This document shows positions 1 through 10,913 of a stretch of 64,000 nucleotides of DNA, piece after piece. The notes beneath the pieces were generated by a model. That model was given only the letters and a program-made list of their open reading frames with translations. It searched no databases and was not told the DNA's origin. The position numbers were made by a program, and so were the translations under genes. Source of the DNA: Acanthosoma haemorrhoidale (Eukaryota > Arthropoda > Insecta > Hemiptera > Acanthosomatidae); the NCBI GenBank assembly GCA_930367205.1, contig OV884012.1, positions 57,247,239 through 57,311,238 of the forward strand, given 5' to 3'. Position 1 is the first letter of the stretch, and the number at the start of each line of letters is the position of its first letter.

Positions 1-1488
1 AGATTCATTCTATGGTCGTTCATCAAGCAAGTATTCTTTTGATCTTCTTGAGGTAATGATTCTAGTATCTGTCAAGTTACATAACTGTTTGGTTTTATTT
101 GTATTTATAGACTTAATGCTGTTTCTGATTGGTTCTCTGCTTCCCCGAGCTTTTGTCACGCTTTCAACAACGCGGATAAAGCGTCAGTTCTCTTTTACAG
201 TTCTCCTATGTTTTTGAATTAACCTAACAGTTTACTATAGCGGTTCTAAATGCAGCCTATCCATTTATATTTTTCCTATATCTCATTTCACCCCTTTCAC
301 TATCTGCTTTACCAGATTCATCAAGGTAAGTCTTATTACTTTTATCCATTATCTCCCCTTCTCAGAGCATAATATTTCACTATCAATTAACTATTATTAT
401 ATTGCTTGAGGTTGCTGAAACTGAGATGAAAACGAAAGGATTTCTGTTTTTTAAGACAATAATGCATATTTCATGCATGTTGAGTAGGATTTCTAATGAA
501 AATCGTGACACCAAGATTAATAATACGTAATATAATTTAAAACTTTAATGAACTATAATTACGAAAAGCCATGAAAATAGTTTTCGCATATGTTTTCTGT
601 CAAATCCTGTGAATATGCAAAATTTAATGTAAATACAGTAAGTTATGGGAATACGTAAAGTATTTAATATTTTGTCGCTTTCATGTACCCCAACTAAAAT
701 TAGGAAAGATTTTTTGGCTTTCGCCTATCGCCATATTCGAGCTAGAGTGCAAATGCTGAATTTAATAATATTTCAGTTTATAATCTCGTTTAAACCTACT
801 CAAGATACTACTTAGGTCAGCTCAAAGCTTGTAAGTAAATTACAAGTCAATAGAGAAGTTTATTTTATTTTAGTTAAATGTAAATTATCACAGATTGAAT
901 AATGTGCAAAAACTAAACTTTTGTGACTTGCGATAGTTTGGATATTACGGTAAATATATTTATATCGAAGCGCTCCTGTTGAGTTACTTATACTTTGCAA
1001 GTCTTTGGTCTAATACTTTACTTTTTATATCCAATATAGTAGTGTTTTTTAATTATTATTATTAAACTGGTCTCAAGTTTGTGACCATCAAACAAAGTAC
1101 GTTATGCAAGATAATATACATTGGATTACAAATCTTGATTTCCTCTATCGATTGAAATTATATTAATATATTTATACATATATACGTATTCATAAATATA
1201 TATTTATATACTATATACAAGTTTTGCACACATAGCTCGCTCATAAAGGGAGATATGGTGGCAATGACAGCAAGGCCATCAAGAAACTTGGCCACTACCA
1301 GCGTTTCCAGCACCTGACGTCCTTTCATGTGAATATACCTAAACATTCATTCATGGTTCTATTTCAATATAAACCTTTCATTGGGACTTGGCATGGACTA
1401 ATGGAAAAGAAAAGTTAGTTTTGTATCATATTTATGAATCGATAGCTATTAATGGTTAACAGCCAAAGAAAAAACGATAAACAATATT
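1..1488. other. intergenic, no gene seen
   Basis: AT-rich sequence with many stops in all frames. I see no open frame with recognisable similarity, no RNA gene and no clear repeat until the SINE that follows. Confidence 0.5.
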
Positions 1489-1760
1489 GGGATTTGAACC
1501 AGGGACCTCCCCATCTAGTCGGGGACTCTACCAAATGAGCTACTCAGCATCGAGTCTGGGACTATCTGATGGTGCGGCTGATGGAGGACCACGGTGGATC
1601 TCCTGAGCTTCTGTCATGCAGGATTTGGAGGTCCTTGGGGAATGCGTATTTGTACATATCGTATGTATGAGTGAGAAAATGTTGAACTGTAACATAATCT
1701 GGCCCACGCGTCAGTTAGTTTAGGTAAGTGTGTCCAATGCAATGCCTTCTCAATATGAAC
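1489..1760 (-). repeat. tRNA-derived SINE, copy 1
   Basis: On the minus strand, about 1555 to 1489 reads like a tRNA: an A box (TAGCTCATTTGG), a possible anticodon stem of TCCCC pairing with GGGGA, and a perfect B box (GGTTCAAATCC). The anticodon loop is irregular (8 bases), so this is not a working tRNA gene. The sequence from about 1556 to 1690 recurs at 2402-2560 and, more diverged, at 37205-37390. The stretch from about 1688 to 1745 recurs at 3095-3150. Repetition plus pol III boxes points to a SINE. Its exact ends and internal order are not resolved. Confidence 0.65.
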
Positions 1761-2401
1761 TATCTTTGGCCTGACTCTCGCATATATTAAGCACAATGTA
1801 CATGGTGGGAACAGCGGCAGAAATCAGGAAAGGACACAGTTTGGTCACTAAATAAATTTTTCAAAAGGTAGTCTACCAATGTTAAGGCATAATATGAAAA
1901 TATTTTAATATGAGAAATTTTAGTTGTGGTATTTTTTTCGTGAGCACATGCTCAAGTAATGAAGCAAAGCAAACCAATGCTATGATATTTCATTAAAAAG
2001 CGATATATTAAAATATTTCTATTGTTTTCATATTATTCCTTAGCATTGATGAACTAGCTCACGGATAATAATTTTAGGGATCGCACAATGCCCCCGCTCT
2101 TTACATTTGGGCCCACCATGTATTTTGCGTACAGACGATAGTTGAAGTATGTGCTGATAGTAGAACTGCTTCCATTTGTGCCTATCAAACCTATCAAGGT
2201 TCTTTAGCCCATCCAAGCCTTTCCTAAGATACAGACCTCCTTCACATTACCACTCTTAGGTTTTTCTTGGTCTACTTATTAGTATTCAAACTTATTTATG
2301 GCAGGTGATCAGCTCAGTGTTGACCGTTCATGCCGCATGAAAATTCTATTTGTTACATAACTTCATCTGCTAGTTTCAGCTCCATCTATTAACCTCTCGC
2401 T

Positions 2402-2560
2402 CTATTGATCGGCATCCACTGACCCGTATCTGCTGATGGGGCTGACGGAGGATCTACCTCGCCGTTCTCCCACTTCAGTCATGCGGGATTTGGAGATCCC
2501 TGGGGATTGCGTATTTCTATATAACGTATGAATGAGTGAGAAAATGGTGAATTTTAAATA
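2402..2560 (-). repeat. SINE copy 2, main part
   Basis: Clear homology to 1550-1690, sharing the ATGCRGGATTTGGAG block, the GGGRATGCGTATTT block and the end GAGTGAGAAAATG. The tRNA-like head of copy 1 has no clear counterpart here. A further match lies downstream at 3095-3150, so this copy may have been split by about 540 bp of unrelated sequence. Confidence 0.6.
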
Positions 2561-3094
2561 TATATACTTTAAATATAGGAATAATGATATCATTGATCAC
2601 AATTTCTTATCGCTCTATAGGATAGATACAAATTTTATTTTAATAAAAACATTTATATTTTCCTTTCAGTATTCTTGATTGCCTTATTTTGATTGGTTGT
2701 TATTTTCTCTACTATGTTTTGATAGAAGGCAGGTCTGATTGGTCAAACGTAATTTTAGGAACATTGTGTTCTTATGTACCTCGTTTTTATTTATGAAGTG
2801 AGCGAAACATTCCACTAGACGCACTTTATTCTTCTCTTTCAACAAAAGCGACAAAGTGAATGAATAAAATCTAGAAGACTAATATAACAAGCTAAAAAAA
2901 GGCTGTCTAAACAGCTTTGACCCCTAATATATCATATCATTATTCTTTATATATCAGCCCCATTATTGTAACTGGATCAGCTTAAATAACATTACTTTGG
3001 TTACACCAAACTTGCGTGCGAATAGATCTGTGCAATGAAGAAACAATGATAACCTATCCGCTTGCTGCACTACAGGATACACTTACAGTTTGTT

Positions 3095-3150
3095 GGGAAA
3101 CGTAACACAATCTGGCATACTTAGTTTAGATAAGCGTGTCCAATGTATGA
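3095..3150 (-). repeat. possible detached continuation of SINE copy 2
   Basis: This block (GTAACACAATCTGGC, then TTAGTTTAGATAAGCG, then TGTCCAATG) parallels 1688-1745, which in copy 1 directly follows the SINE body. Its offset suggests insertion or deletion in copy 2. Confidence 0.45.
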
Positions 3151-3159
3151 TGAAATACA

Positions 3160-6100
3160 CATTTTTAGTTGAAAAATCATAAAAAAGAGTGTGAGAAAGA
3201 ATCATATGAATCTGTTTCGGTATTGAATTAGGTATAATGTGTCTCTGAAAAGGCACTTCTTGTTTGAACTGAAAATAAAATAATCAGATTTTCTCAAGAG
3301 CACAGGGATTGATGACATTAGTAGATTTGTTTCACACTGAAGGTAACATAGATGTGATTGAAATCGTATTACGTGGTTGTATCGTGGTTCACGAAAAACT
3401 TTAAGAAATAGCCAAAAACATTTCTTGGTAGGATTTTCTATTTCTATCAAGGGTGAGATTTCCTCCATGGATTGCTACCGAGCTTTGAACGAATAACGAG
3501 CTTTGACTGAAATGTGAGCCTCTGAAATGAAAACCTCTTTTTCCCATTCACTGGCCAGTCGTGGAGCTTTGTTTGAAGGCCGCCAAGTTTAGGCACCTTT
3601 CATTATTGTTGTGGGCAGTTGGAGTTTACAGTACATATTTAGGTCATTCTAATCCTGATCATCTTATATTATATTTGAGCCAACCCTATGTGTAATATGT
3701 ATTTCCATGTATCTACGTGGATACATACTTATGTATGTATTCAACTGCTTTCTAACTCTACAGCACTATTTTTCCGGGAAATATACAATAATGTAATCGT
3801 ACATTATTACCTGATATTTTCATCAATCATCAAAGATTACTACTAAATGTACATATTGATGGTCCAATAAAATAAGGCATGTTTATTGCTTAATCTCCAA
3901 TCTTTATTTTTAAAAAACTAATGTAATCCCAATTTTCATACATTCAACACATACAGCTCCGGTTTTTGTAGTATTGATATCTTCATGAAAAAAATTTCCT
4001 ACATCTATTTTTGATTTTGAAAAACACATTTTTATCGAATATTATGAAATTGTTATCTTAAATAATTGAACAATTATTTGAAATCGGATGAAGTAGAAAC
4101 ATAAACGATCCCGTTTTTAAGCGGTTATTTACTGGAAACGGTATGCCTTCTTCAAATCACAAAAATAACTTCCTCATCATTTTTTGATGTAGCCAACGTC
4201 TCGGAGAGACAACGAATACTATATACATGTATGTATGAAAATGGGGATTCTGTTCGTTACATATCAAGACAGCTCTGTAGGTATTTAGTATATTAGAAAG
4301 ATGCTGAAAAACTTATAGATACTCGAGAAGGCCTACCCTTGTCGTGATTTAAGAATACAAGAGACGAGACTGCAGTTTTCTTCGTGTTCAAGGACTCAGG
4401 AATGAATCAGCCAATGTTTTCGGGGCAGTATATTGAACTACTGAAGTACAGAACATCTACATTTCATCTTTTGTGGTAGAGGACTGAAGGAGGTGGCAGG
4501 TGGCACCAAAAAGATTATTTAAATAACAACTGTATGATAAAATAACACTATAATAATTTTTTTTTCACAGAAAGGCATTACACTATCTCCATTTTTTTTC
4601 TCGGATACCAGTTTGCCTATGTTTCAGCTAATTCAGGCCAAGTGTGAGGGTCTCAGGACTGTGTGTGATGTAAAATTTTTAATAACTCATCTTTCACATT
4701 GTATTAACGCCATAAACTAAATTGGCACTTACCTGAAATCAATCTAATTAGTTTAAAAATTTACATTTTTCAGAAAGTATGGTAATCATTGATCGCACGT
4801 CATCATTGAAAGTGATGGTAATCATCATAGGCACGGGATCGTCTTTCGTCTGTCTGTATGTTCGATCAGTAATCAATCTGAAATTTTTAATGAGCATACT
4901 CGTATATTAAAAAAATATATAACTTATTTCACAATCGATGTAAAAAAAAGTATTGTTAGCAGGCGGTAAAAAAAAAGTTTTTAAATAACAAAAAAATATG
5001 TTGAGGCTACTAATCCATGGATTAACTAGTTTATTTATTAACCTATGAGATAAATATCCGTTTCATATAAGGTTATTAGTACAAACAGGTTACCTGTAAG
5101 TGGTAAAACTGGTTTTGAGAACAAAAAGACGCAAAATCCTACTTATAGAACATAATTAAACTGTTTCTTCCTGAAACATGTTTTTAGATTTTTTTTACCC
5201 TCTCCGTTATACATAGGTTGTCAATTGTGAGTCACCTTCAGCGGCCTTCTAATGTCGTATGTACTTTTATAAACTTGGACTGGTCCGTTACATATACATA
5301 GCAACTTCGTAGCTGCCCACACATGGTTTTCTAGTGGATGTTAACATATTCTAAAGTAGTTGTTCCCACATCTTGAATATTGTATTTCCTCTGGTAACTT
5401 GATCATTCTTCTTCACACTCACATAATAACAAATTCTTTTTTTAGCTCAATGAATCTGTCAATGTATGATTGGTAATTGAAACGCGTTGTCACCCTTCAA
5501 ATTGTTTTTTGGGGGGGATGAGGGTGATTGCCAATGTCAAGTTATGGATTCGAGACATGAAAACACATAAAAACAAAATATGGCATTTGGATTACTTTGT
5601 CCCTCCTCTTGGCTTATGGCTTTAATTATTATACTCCTCTATTTTCCTAATCTGTACATTTAACCAGACATGTATTTGTATTGAGCCTAATAATAAAAGC
5701 AAGAGAAAGTCTGTGGTTTTTTACCCTTATCCGTGGTAAATGCAAAGAGACCCAGGATTGTAAACGTTGAAAAAAAAAAATAAATAACATGGCATTGCAA
5801 ATAAAATAATATATAATTAACAGTGATAGCGAGTCTCACTATGTCCCATTGTGGAAGTTTTATTAAAGCAAAACGTATACAGTGAAGCCCAAGATGTAAT
5901 TGAATATACCTGTAGAATTTCAGAACATATTGATTATTTTTATAACTGCAACATTATAACCAATACATGCTGACAATCTGATTGACAGGGGAGAGACGAT
6001 CGTGCCTAAATCAAAGTAACGGCTTGAGTAACGAGAAACTAGAGTGGCCACACCCGGGCACCTCTGTATAGTGTTACTTCACTTTCTACGCCCTTTATTT

Positions 6101-6729
6101 GGTCTATGTATTTCATAAAATGGACCACACGATTTGAACTTCACGGATATAGTGAAATAAATAAAACCTTTAACATAAATGAGTTTGGCTGTTCTTTAAC
6201 ATTTGTGCTTTCTCAAATCGTAGCACATGATTCAGATAGAGTTTTAATTTTTTAACCGTAAAAAATTAACTAAATTGTTACTAGCTAACCAGGTCTGTTT
6301 CTCGATAGATTGAGAAGTATTATCAAAAAGGTGAGCCCCATCACCTGTAGTCTTGTCAATGAAGCCAAGTACATTGTGTATCATTGTACTTGTATTGATT
6401 ACATAACTTCTATACCGATTCAGACCTTATATAGAGTGTACCGATGGTACAGGACATAAAAAATGTGGTATGTAAATAGATTCGCCTAAGAACCTATAGT
6501 CAATAAAAGTTGTCATTTTTTAAAGGGGATTTGGAAAAAAAAAAAAAAAAAATTGAGAAAATAATTATTGCCTTTTCTTGAAATAATTTGCATAATACAT
6601 ACAATTATATATTTCCTTAAAATTTTTGTGATATTTATTTGAAAAATTATAATTATCTTGAACGGTATTATTAATTGGGATGTAAGTATTAATTCATACA
6701 ATTCCTACTCCTGCAATAAATATATATAT
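3160..6729. other. intergenic, no gene seen
   Basis: About 3.5 kb of AT-rich sequence with short homopolymer runs (for example an A run near 6535-6550). No open frame here shows domain similarity I recognise, and I found no paired terminal repeats. Confidence 0.45.
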
Positions 6730-6779
6730 TAGGGGGACCGGAAAGTAATGTCGTTTTTTTTACATGAAATTCAAACAGA

Positions 6780-7290
6780 TAAATTTGTAACAAGTTTTGT
6801 TTTTGATCAATGATGTACTCACCCTCGTTATCAGCAACCTTTTGCCAGGTACCTTTTTTTTTTTTCTAGTGTCGAAATTGGTTCTTGAGCAAAATATCTG
6901 GAGATGGCATTTTGGACATCATCCAAATTTTTTGCCACTTAGAAAATGTAGCGATCGGAATAAATGGGAATACGATATCGGGTGAGTATGCTGTTTGAGG
7001 CAATACCTCCCACCCCAATTCATTAATTTTTTCCAGGGTTCCAGGGAAAAAACAAGTGCAGTGGGGTCTTGCATTATCGTGTTGCATAATAACGCCTTTT
7101 TTATTGACAATCGCTGGGCAATTGTCAATTAAAGATTGATTTACTCGACCCAATTGTTCACTGTAAAGATCTGCATTCACAGTTTTTCCAGGTATCAGCG
7201 ATGAACGACCCCACGAATACTACATCAAACACACAAAAGCGTCTTTTTGGAGTGTAAACCTGGCTTAGCTCTACTCCTTGCCGATTCATG
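6780..7290 (-). pseudogene. mariner transposase, C-terminal half, broken
   Basis: Minus-strand reading gives mariner landmarks in order: a segment resembling the conserved LH-x-K-K-x-LLCVW region, a N-A-D-L-Y segment, HDNARPH with the second catalytic Asp (near 7060-7080), GWEVLPQ, a diverged YSPDI block for the third Asp, then WQKVADNEGEYIID near the end. The reading frame changes between these blocks, so it is a pseudogene. The N-terminal DNA-binding half and the first catalytic Asp are missing. Confidence 0.8.
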
Positions 7291-7344
7291 CGGAGAGAGA
7301 TTTTTGGATTATCATTGAGGACCAATTTTTCATCTCCAGCGTCT

Positions 7345-7560
7345 CACTCATAATACTCGCCCGATATTGCGCCATCGGATTTCCAATAATTCCAATCGCT
7401 AAAAGTTTGAAAATTCGGATGATGTCCAAAATGCCATCTCCAGATATTTTGCACAAAAACCAATTGATTTTTATCGATTCGGTATTGAAAATGTGCACAC
7501 TAGATGGCAAAAGGTGGCTGATAACGAGGGTGATTACATCATTGATTAAAAACAAAAACA
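7345..7560 (+). pseudogene. second, inverted copy of the mariner transposase 3' end
   Basis: On the plus strand this arm encodes YSPDIAPSDF (the third catalytic Asp block, near 7350-7380) and later WQKVADNEGDYIID followed by a stop. This is the same part of the gene as the opposite arm but facing the other way. It differs from the left arm at many positions, so either the two arms came from different copies or the inversion is old. Confidence 0.75.
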
Positions 7561-7626
7561 TGTTAAAAATTTATTTGTTGACTTTAATGTAAAAAAATAA
7601 AACGGTATTACTTTCCGGTCCCCCTA

Positions 7627-8149
7627 TTATATATAGATGCTACCCCACTCCTTAAGGAATCCCGAGCAAGCTTTTGTACAATAATGAAAAGCTTCCAGAG
7701 AAGAGGGTGGTAGGTGAATCTAAAAATACAATTAAATATAAGGCCAGGAAAACTATGGCTTAGGGCGGGAGGGGTAGAAGGTTCTGAGCAGTGAGATCGT
7801 AACCAGGGGATTTGTGAGGAGGTAGGATGCTTAAAAGGTTTTTGACCTCTGAGAAATCTTAAAAAATGTTGTCTTATTTTGATAAGTAAGATTAAAATCT
7901 AAGATCAAAAGTCTTGATTAATAATATGCGATATGTATTGACACTTTAGTGCACTACAAAAACTGACTAAAACTGTCATGGACCTCGATCTCAATACTTC
8001 AGCTATACAACTCAACCTGTGCTTGATTTTAATAGGTTATATTTTTTATGAAATTACCGTAAGCCATGTTAATGGGAAGTTAAGCTATTCACGAAACATA
8101 AATATTTAATACATCATACTCACTGGAATATCTATGTAATACTACAGCA
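7627..8149. other. intergenic, no gene seen
   Basis: Short AT-rich stretch between the mariner and a LINE fragment. Nothing recognisable. Confidence 0.4.
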
Positions 8150-8660
8150 GCTTTCGCCGACGACTTCGCGGTGAACCGTAACAGCATAAACGCCAAGAGA
8201 GCTTTTCGACAGGCCGAATCAGCTTGTAACGAGGTCAGCGATGGATTAGGGAAACTCAACAATACTGTGAACGCAGGTAATAGTGCGTAATATTCTCCTT
8301 TCAGGAGGGAAAGAAGCCACTGCCTACATTAGAACTCTGCAGCAAACGGCCTCGTATATTTTGGCATAAAAATGGACCGACGCCTCCGTTTTTGTGGCCA
8401 TTTTGCAAGGAAGTTGAAACAAGTACGCACAAAGTTACTGACTCACACACTTGTTGGTATATCCCAATCTATCTCTGCCCCTTAACCTCATGCAACAAGA
8501 GCGTAACCAGGTGCCCTCCTTTTTAGTCGTCTGACGCAAGAGACAACAAAGAAACAGTGCAACAAGCACAGACTTGCTGTGATTCCTAACCAACCCCGTT
8601 TCCTATAAATTGCAGCAGGTAGTCGAGGCGGGAACACTTTAGGTTTAAGTCAGTCGTAAG
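8150..8660 (+). mobile_element. Jockey-like LINE fragment (reverse transcriptase end)
   Basis: The plus strand reads A-FADD-FAV at about 8153, the FADD catalytic box of non-LTR reverse transcriptases. After a frameshift it continues with a YLGIKMDRRL-like block near 8355-8400 and ARKLKQVRTKL, as in the Jockey clade after the palm domain. Upstream motifs and the endonuclease are absent. This is a 5'-truncated, frame-broken remnant. Confidence 0.6.
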
Positions 8661-10769
8661 ATAGTTTTAGGTCCCTTTTTATGTCATCCGAAGGTCCCTA
8701 CACCTAGTCCCTTTACAAAATATAGAATTTCAGTATTAAAAATATAGATGTATTTTTCATAAAAATGAGTTAAAATGCATAACATGCAGTAAAAGGAACC
8801 ATCCTTAGCTCAATATATATTTAATTAAAAAAAAAAATCTTATTTTCGCTTACTTCTTTTTCTTGTTTATGACGTGACGGTTTGATAATTCAGTGAATTA
8901 TCTTTCTAAGATATGCAGTGACTATTTTTTTTACATACCGTGTTAACGAAATCTCTAACTCAGTTACAATAAATGTAACATAACTGTTTGAGGGATTGAC
9001 CTTTATACTCAATTTATCTTCAATGGCATTCACTGGACCTCGCTGCAGTTGTTGCCGTCTAGTTCTAGGCTTTTGCTCTGACCTAAATATCCTACAGGCT
9101 ACATGACATACTCCACAGGACATTTCCACATTCCTGTTTTGGCATTATGTGCTTAGAGTCATTGCAGCGGTTGGTAATAAATAAAGGACTGTTCCCTGAC
9201 CAGAAATAGTACCGTAACTTGGGATTTACTTGCGGCCAAAACAAAAAAAAATCTGCCGTATTGAAAGTACGGGCGTGATACCCGAGTTCTCTAACTAAGA
9301 GCAGCACTAGTATTGAGTGTCTGAGGCACAAAAAATAATTTTATTTTGGGTCCAGGTCCCCAATGAATAGCAATATAGTTCATATAAATGAATTTAAGTT
9401 TGGGAAAAATAAACGGTACAGTAAAAAAGAGGAAAGCCTAAGTAAAAGTAAAGTGTTTACAAAAGTTTAAAAAGAAAACAGCAGAAAAAAATTCCGTGAA
9501 TAAATACAAGAACCATTAAAAAGAACAACAAAAAAAGTTGGTATGATGCAATAGTAAATTAAAAAGAAAACCATGGCATTTACAAATACAGTCGAAACTA
9601 GATAAGTTACAGAACTTGTAGTCCTGTCATTTTCGCCTCTAATAAACTATTTAACTGGAATATTTTCCCCACTATAAGTAGAATAAATTTTCGTGGACAT
9701 TGCCTCTGTAAGTGGGAGGGTTTCTAAATTGACCTCTATATAGGCAGGTTTACACGCTACAAATAACCGTACGTTTTATTCACCTGATACACGTAACGTT
9801 TCCTCTACAGATTTTCTCATCGGTTCTAACTTCCAATTTGCTTTATTCACTAGCGAACCAGACAGAAGGAAACCTTCACTACGATATATAAACATACGAA
9901 GGACGTTTTTGGTCAACGTAATTACCATCATAAAATGTCAAAAAAAAAAGAAAACCTAGATTAGTATGGTGAGAAAATGGCTATCAAAAGGAGGACAATG
10001 TTCTCATATCAGATTATTCCGTGAGGTTCTCAGCGAACCCGAATACTAGAGAAATATTTGAGGGTGGACTCTGCTTCGTATAGTTGCTTACTAGAATTGG
10101 TGACACCACGCATTGAAAAAATAGACAGTAGTATTAGAAAGGCTATTTTCCACAAGAACGATTTAAAGGAAGTTTGAAATTCCTCCTAAATTTTCGAATC
10201 AGCTCTTCGTAATTTATTGGAATAATCTTAGTTTTTGGTTACCCGTGAACAGGGATAACTCTTGTATAACCCTATGAGTTCCGATAAAAAATCGTGAGAG
10301 CGTTGTGGCAGGTCAGGCGTCATTTAATCAATTTAAAGAAAAATAATTAACAATAAAATAAATAATTAAACAATGGAAAAAGAAATAAAATGGTGGTGGA
10401 TTGTGAGTCCTGGTGAGGCACGAGCGAAAGACAAAATGACCCAGTTGTGTTTACACGCTGACTTTTGTCGGACCAATTTTTACAAATTGAATCCCCTCGG
10501 ATCGAACTTTCGATCCAACCGTGATTTTCATTTCGACTCGATAAGACGTACGATTTGCTGTTTAAACAGTTCCGTTCTCCGGCCTCCGAACAGTTTCAAG
10601 AATGAAAAACTCAAATTTGAACAATTCTATCTTTAAATCATAGACAATAGAAGTTAAAATGTATACCATTGAAAATAAAGGTTAATGTAATATTTAAAGG
10701 TATATTGGCACATCTATGATTTTTCCCTTGGATGGTGATGTCATGATGGTGAATCCTTACTCTTCTCGA
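8661..10769. other. intergenic between LINE scrap and gene A
   Basis: AT-rich. A slightly richer patch at about 10373-10630 has an 87-codon open frame and a small palindrome (GGATCGAA, three bases, TTCGATCC), but no domain I recognise. I see no clear AATAAA on the minus strand just after the gene A stop. Confidence 0.4.
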
Positions 10770-10913
10770 TTAGCATTCGCAACTTGATTTATTACGACAT
10801 TTCAAGTGATTCCTATAGCTTGGTTCAAAAACAATTCTTTCTCCAATTGGTTTTATTGGTGTGTTACTTGAATTTATATACCCCAATGCTTTTAGCTGTC
10901 TCATGAGATCCAT
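10770..10913 (-). CDS. gene A exon 5, C-terminus
   Basis: 48 codons with stop, after a TTCTCAG acceptor. It contains the I-G-E-R-x-V-F segment corresponding to the family's last strand (usually R-x-V). It finishes with a cysteine-rich tail ending C-E-C. Confidence 0.85.
   Translation of the reverse strand: MDLMRQLKALGYINSSNTPIKPIGERIVFEPSYRNHLKCRNKSSCEC

Larger units (their letters stand above)
6732..7624 (-). mobile_element. rearranged mariner element with long inverted arms
   Basis: Terminal inverted repeats begin GGGGGACCGGAAAGTAAT at 6732 and end with its complement at 7624. Each side is bordered by the expected TA target duplication (6730-6731 and 7625-7626). At about 0.9 kb it is shorter than a full mariner of about 1.3 kb. 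Similarity between the ends extends well past the TIRs: about 6732-6990 matches the reverse complement of about 7345-7624, so both ends carry the 3' end of the transposase gene facing outwards. The 5' half of the transposase is absent, so the element cannot encode its own transposase. Confidence 0.85.

Noticed and set aside
1493..1555. A functional tRNA gene
   Set aside because: A and B boxes are good, but the anticodon loop is eight bases long and the acceptor stem does not close; the neighbouring repeat copies point to a SINE.
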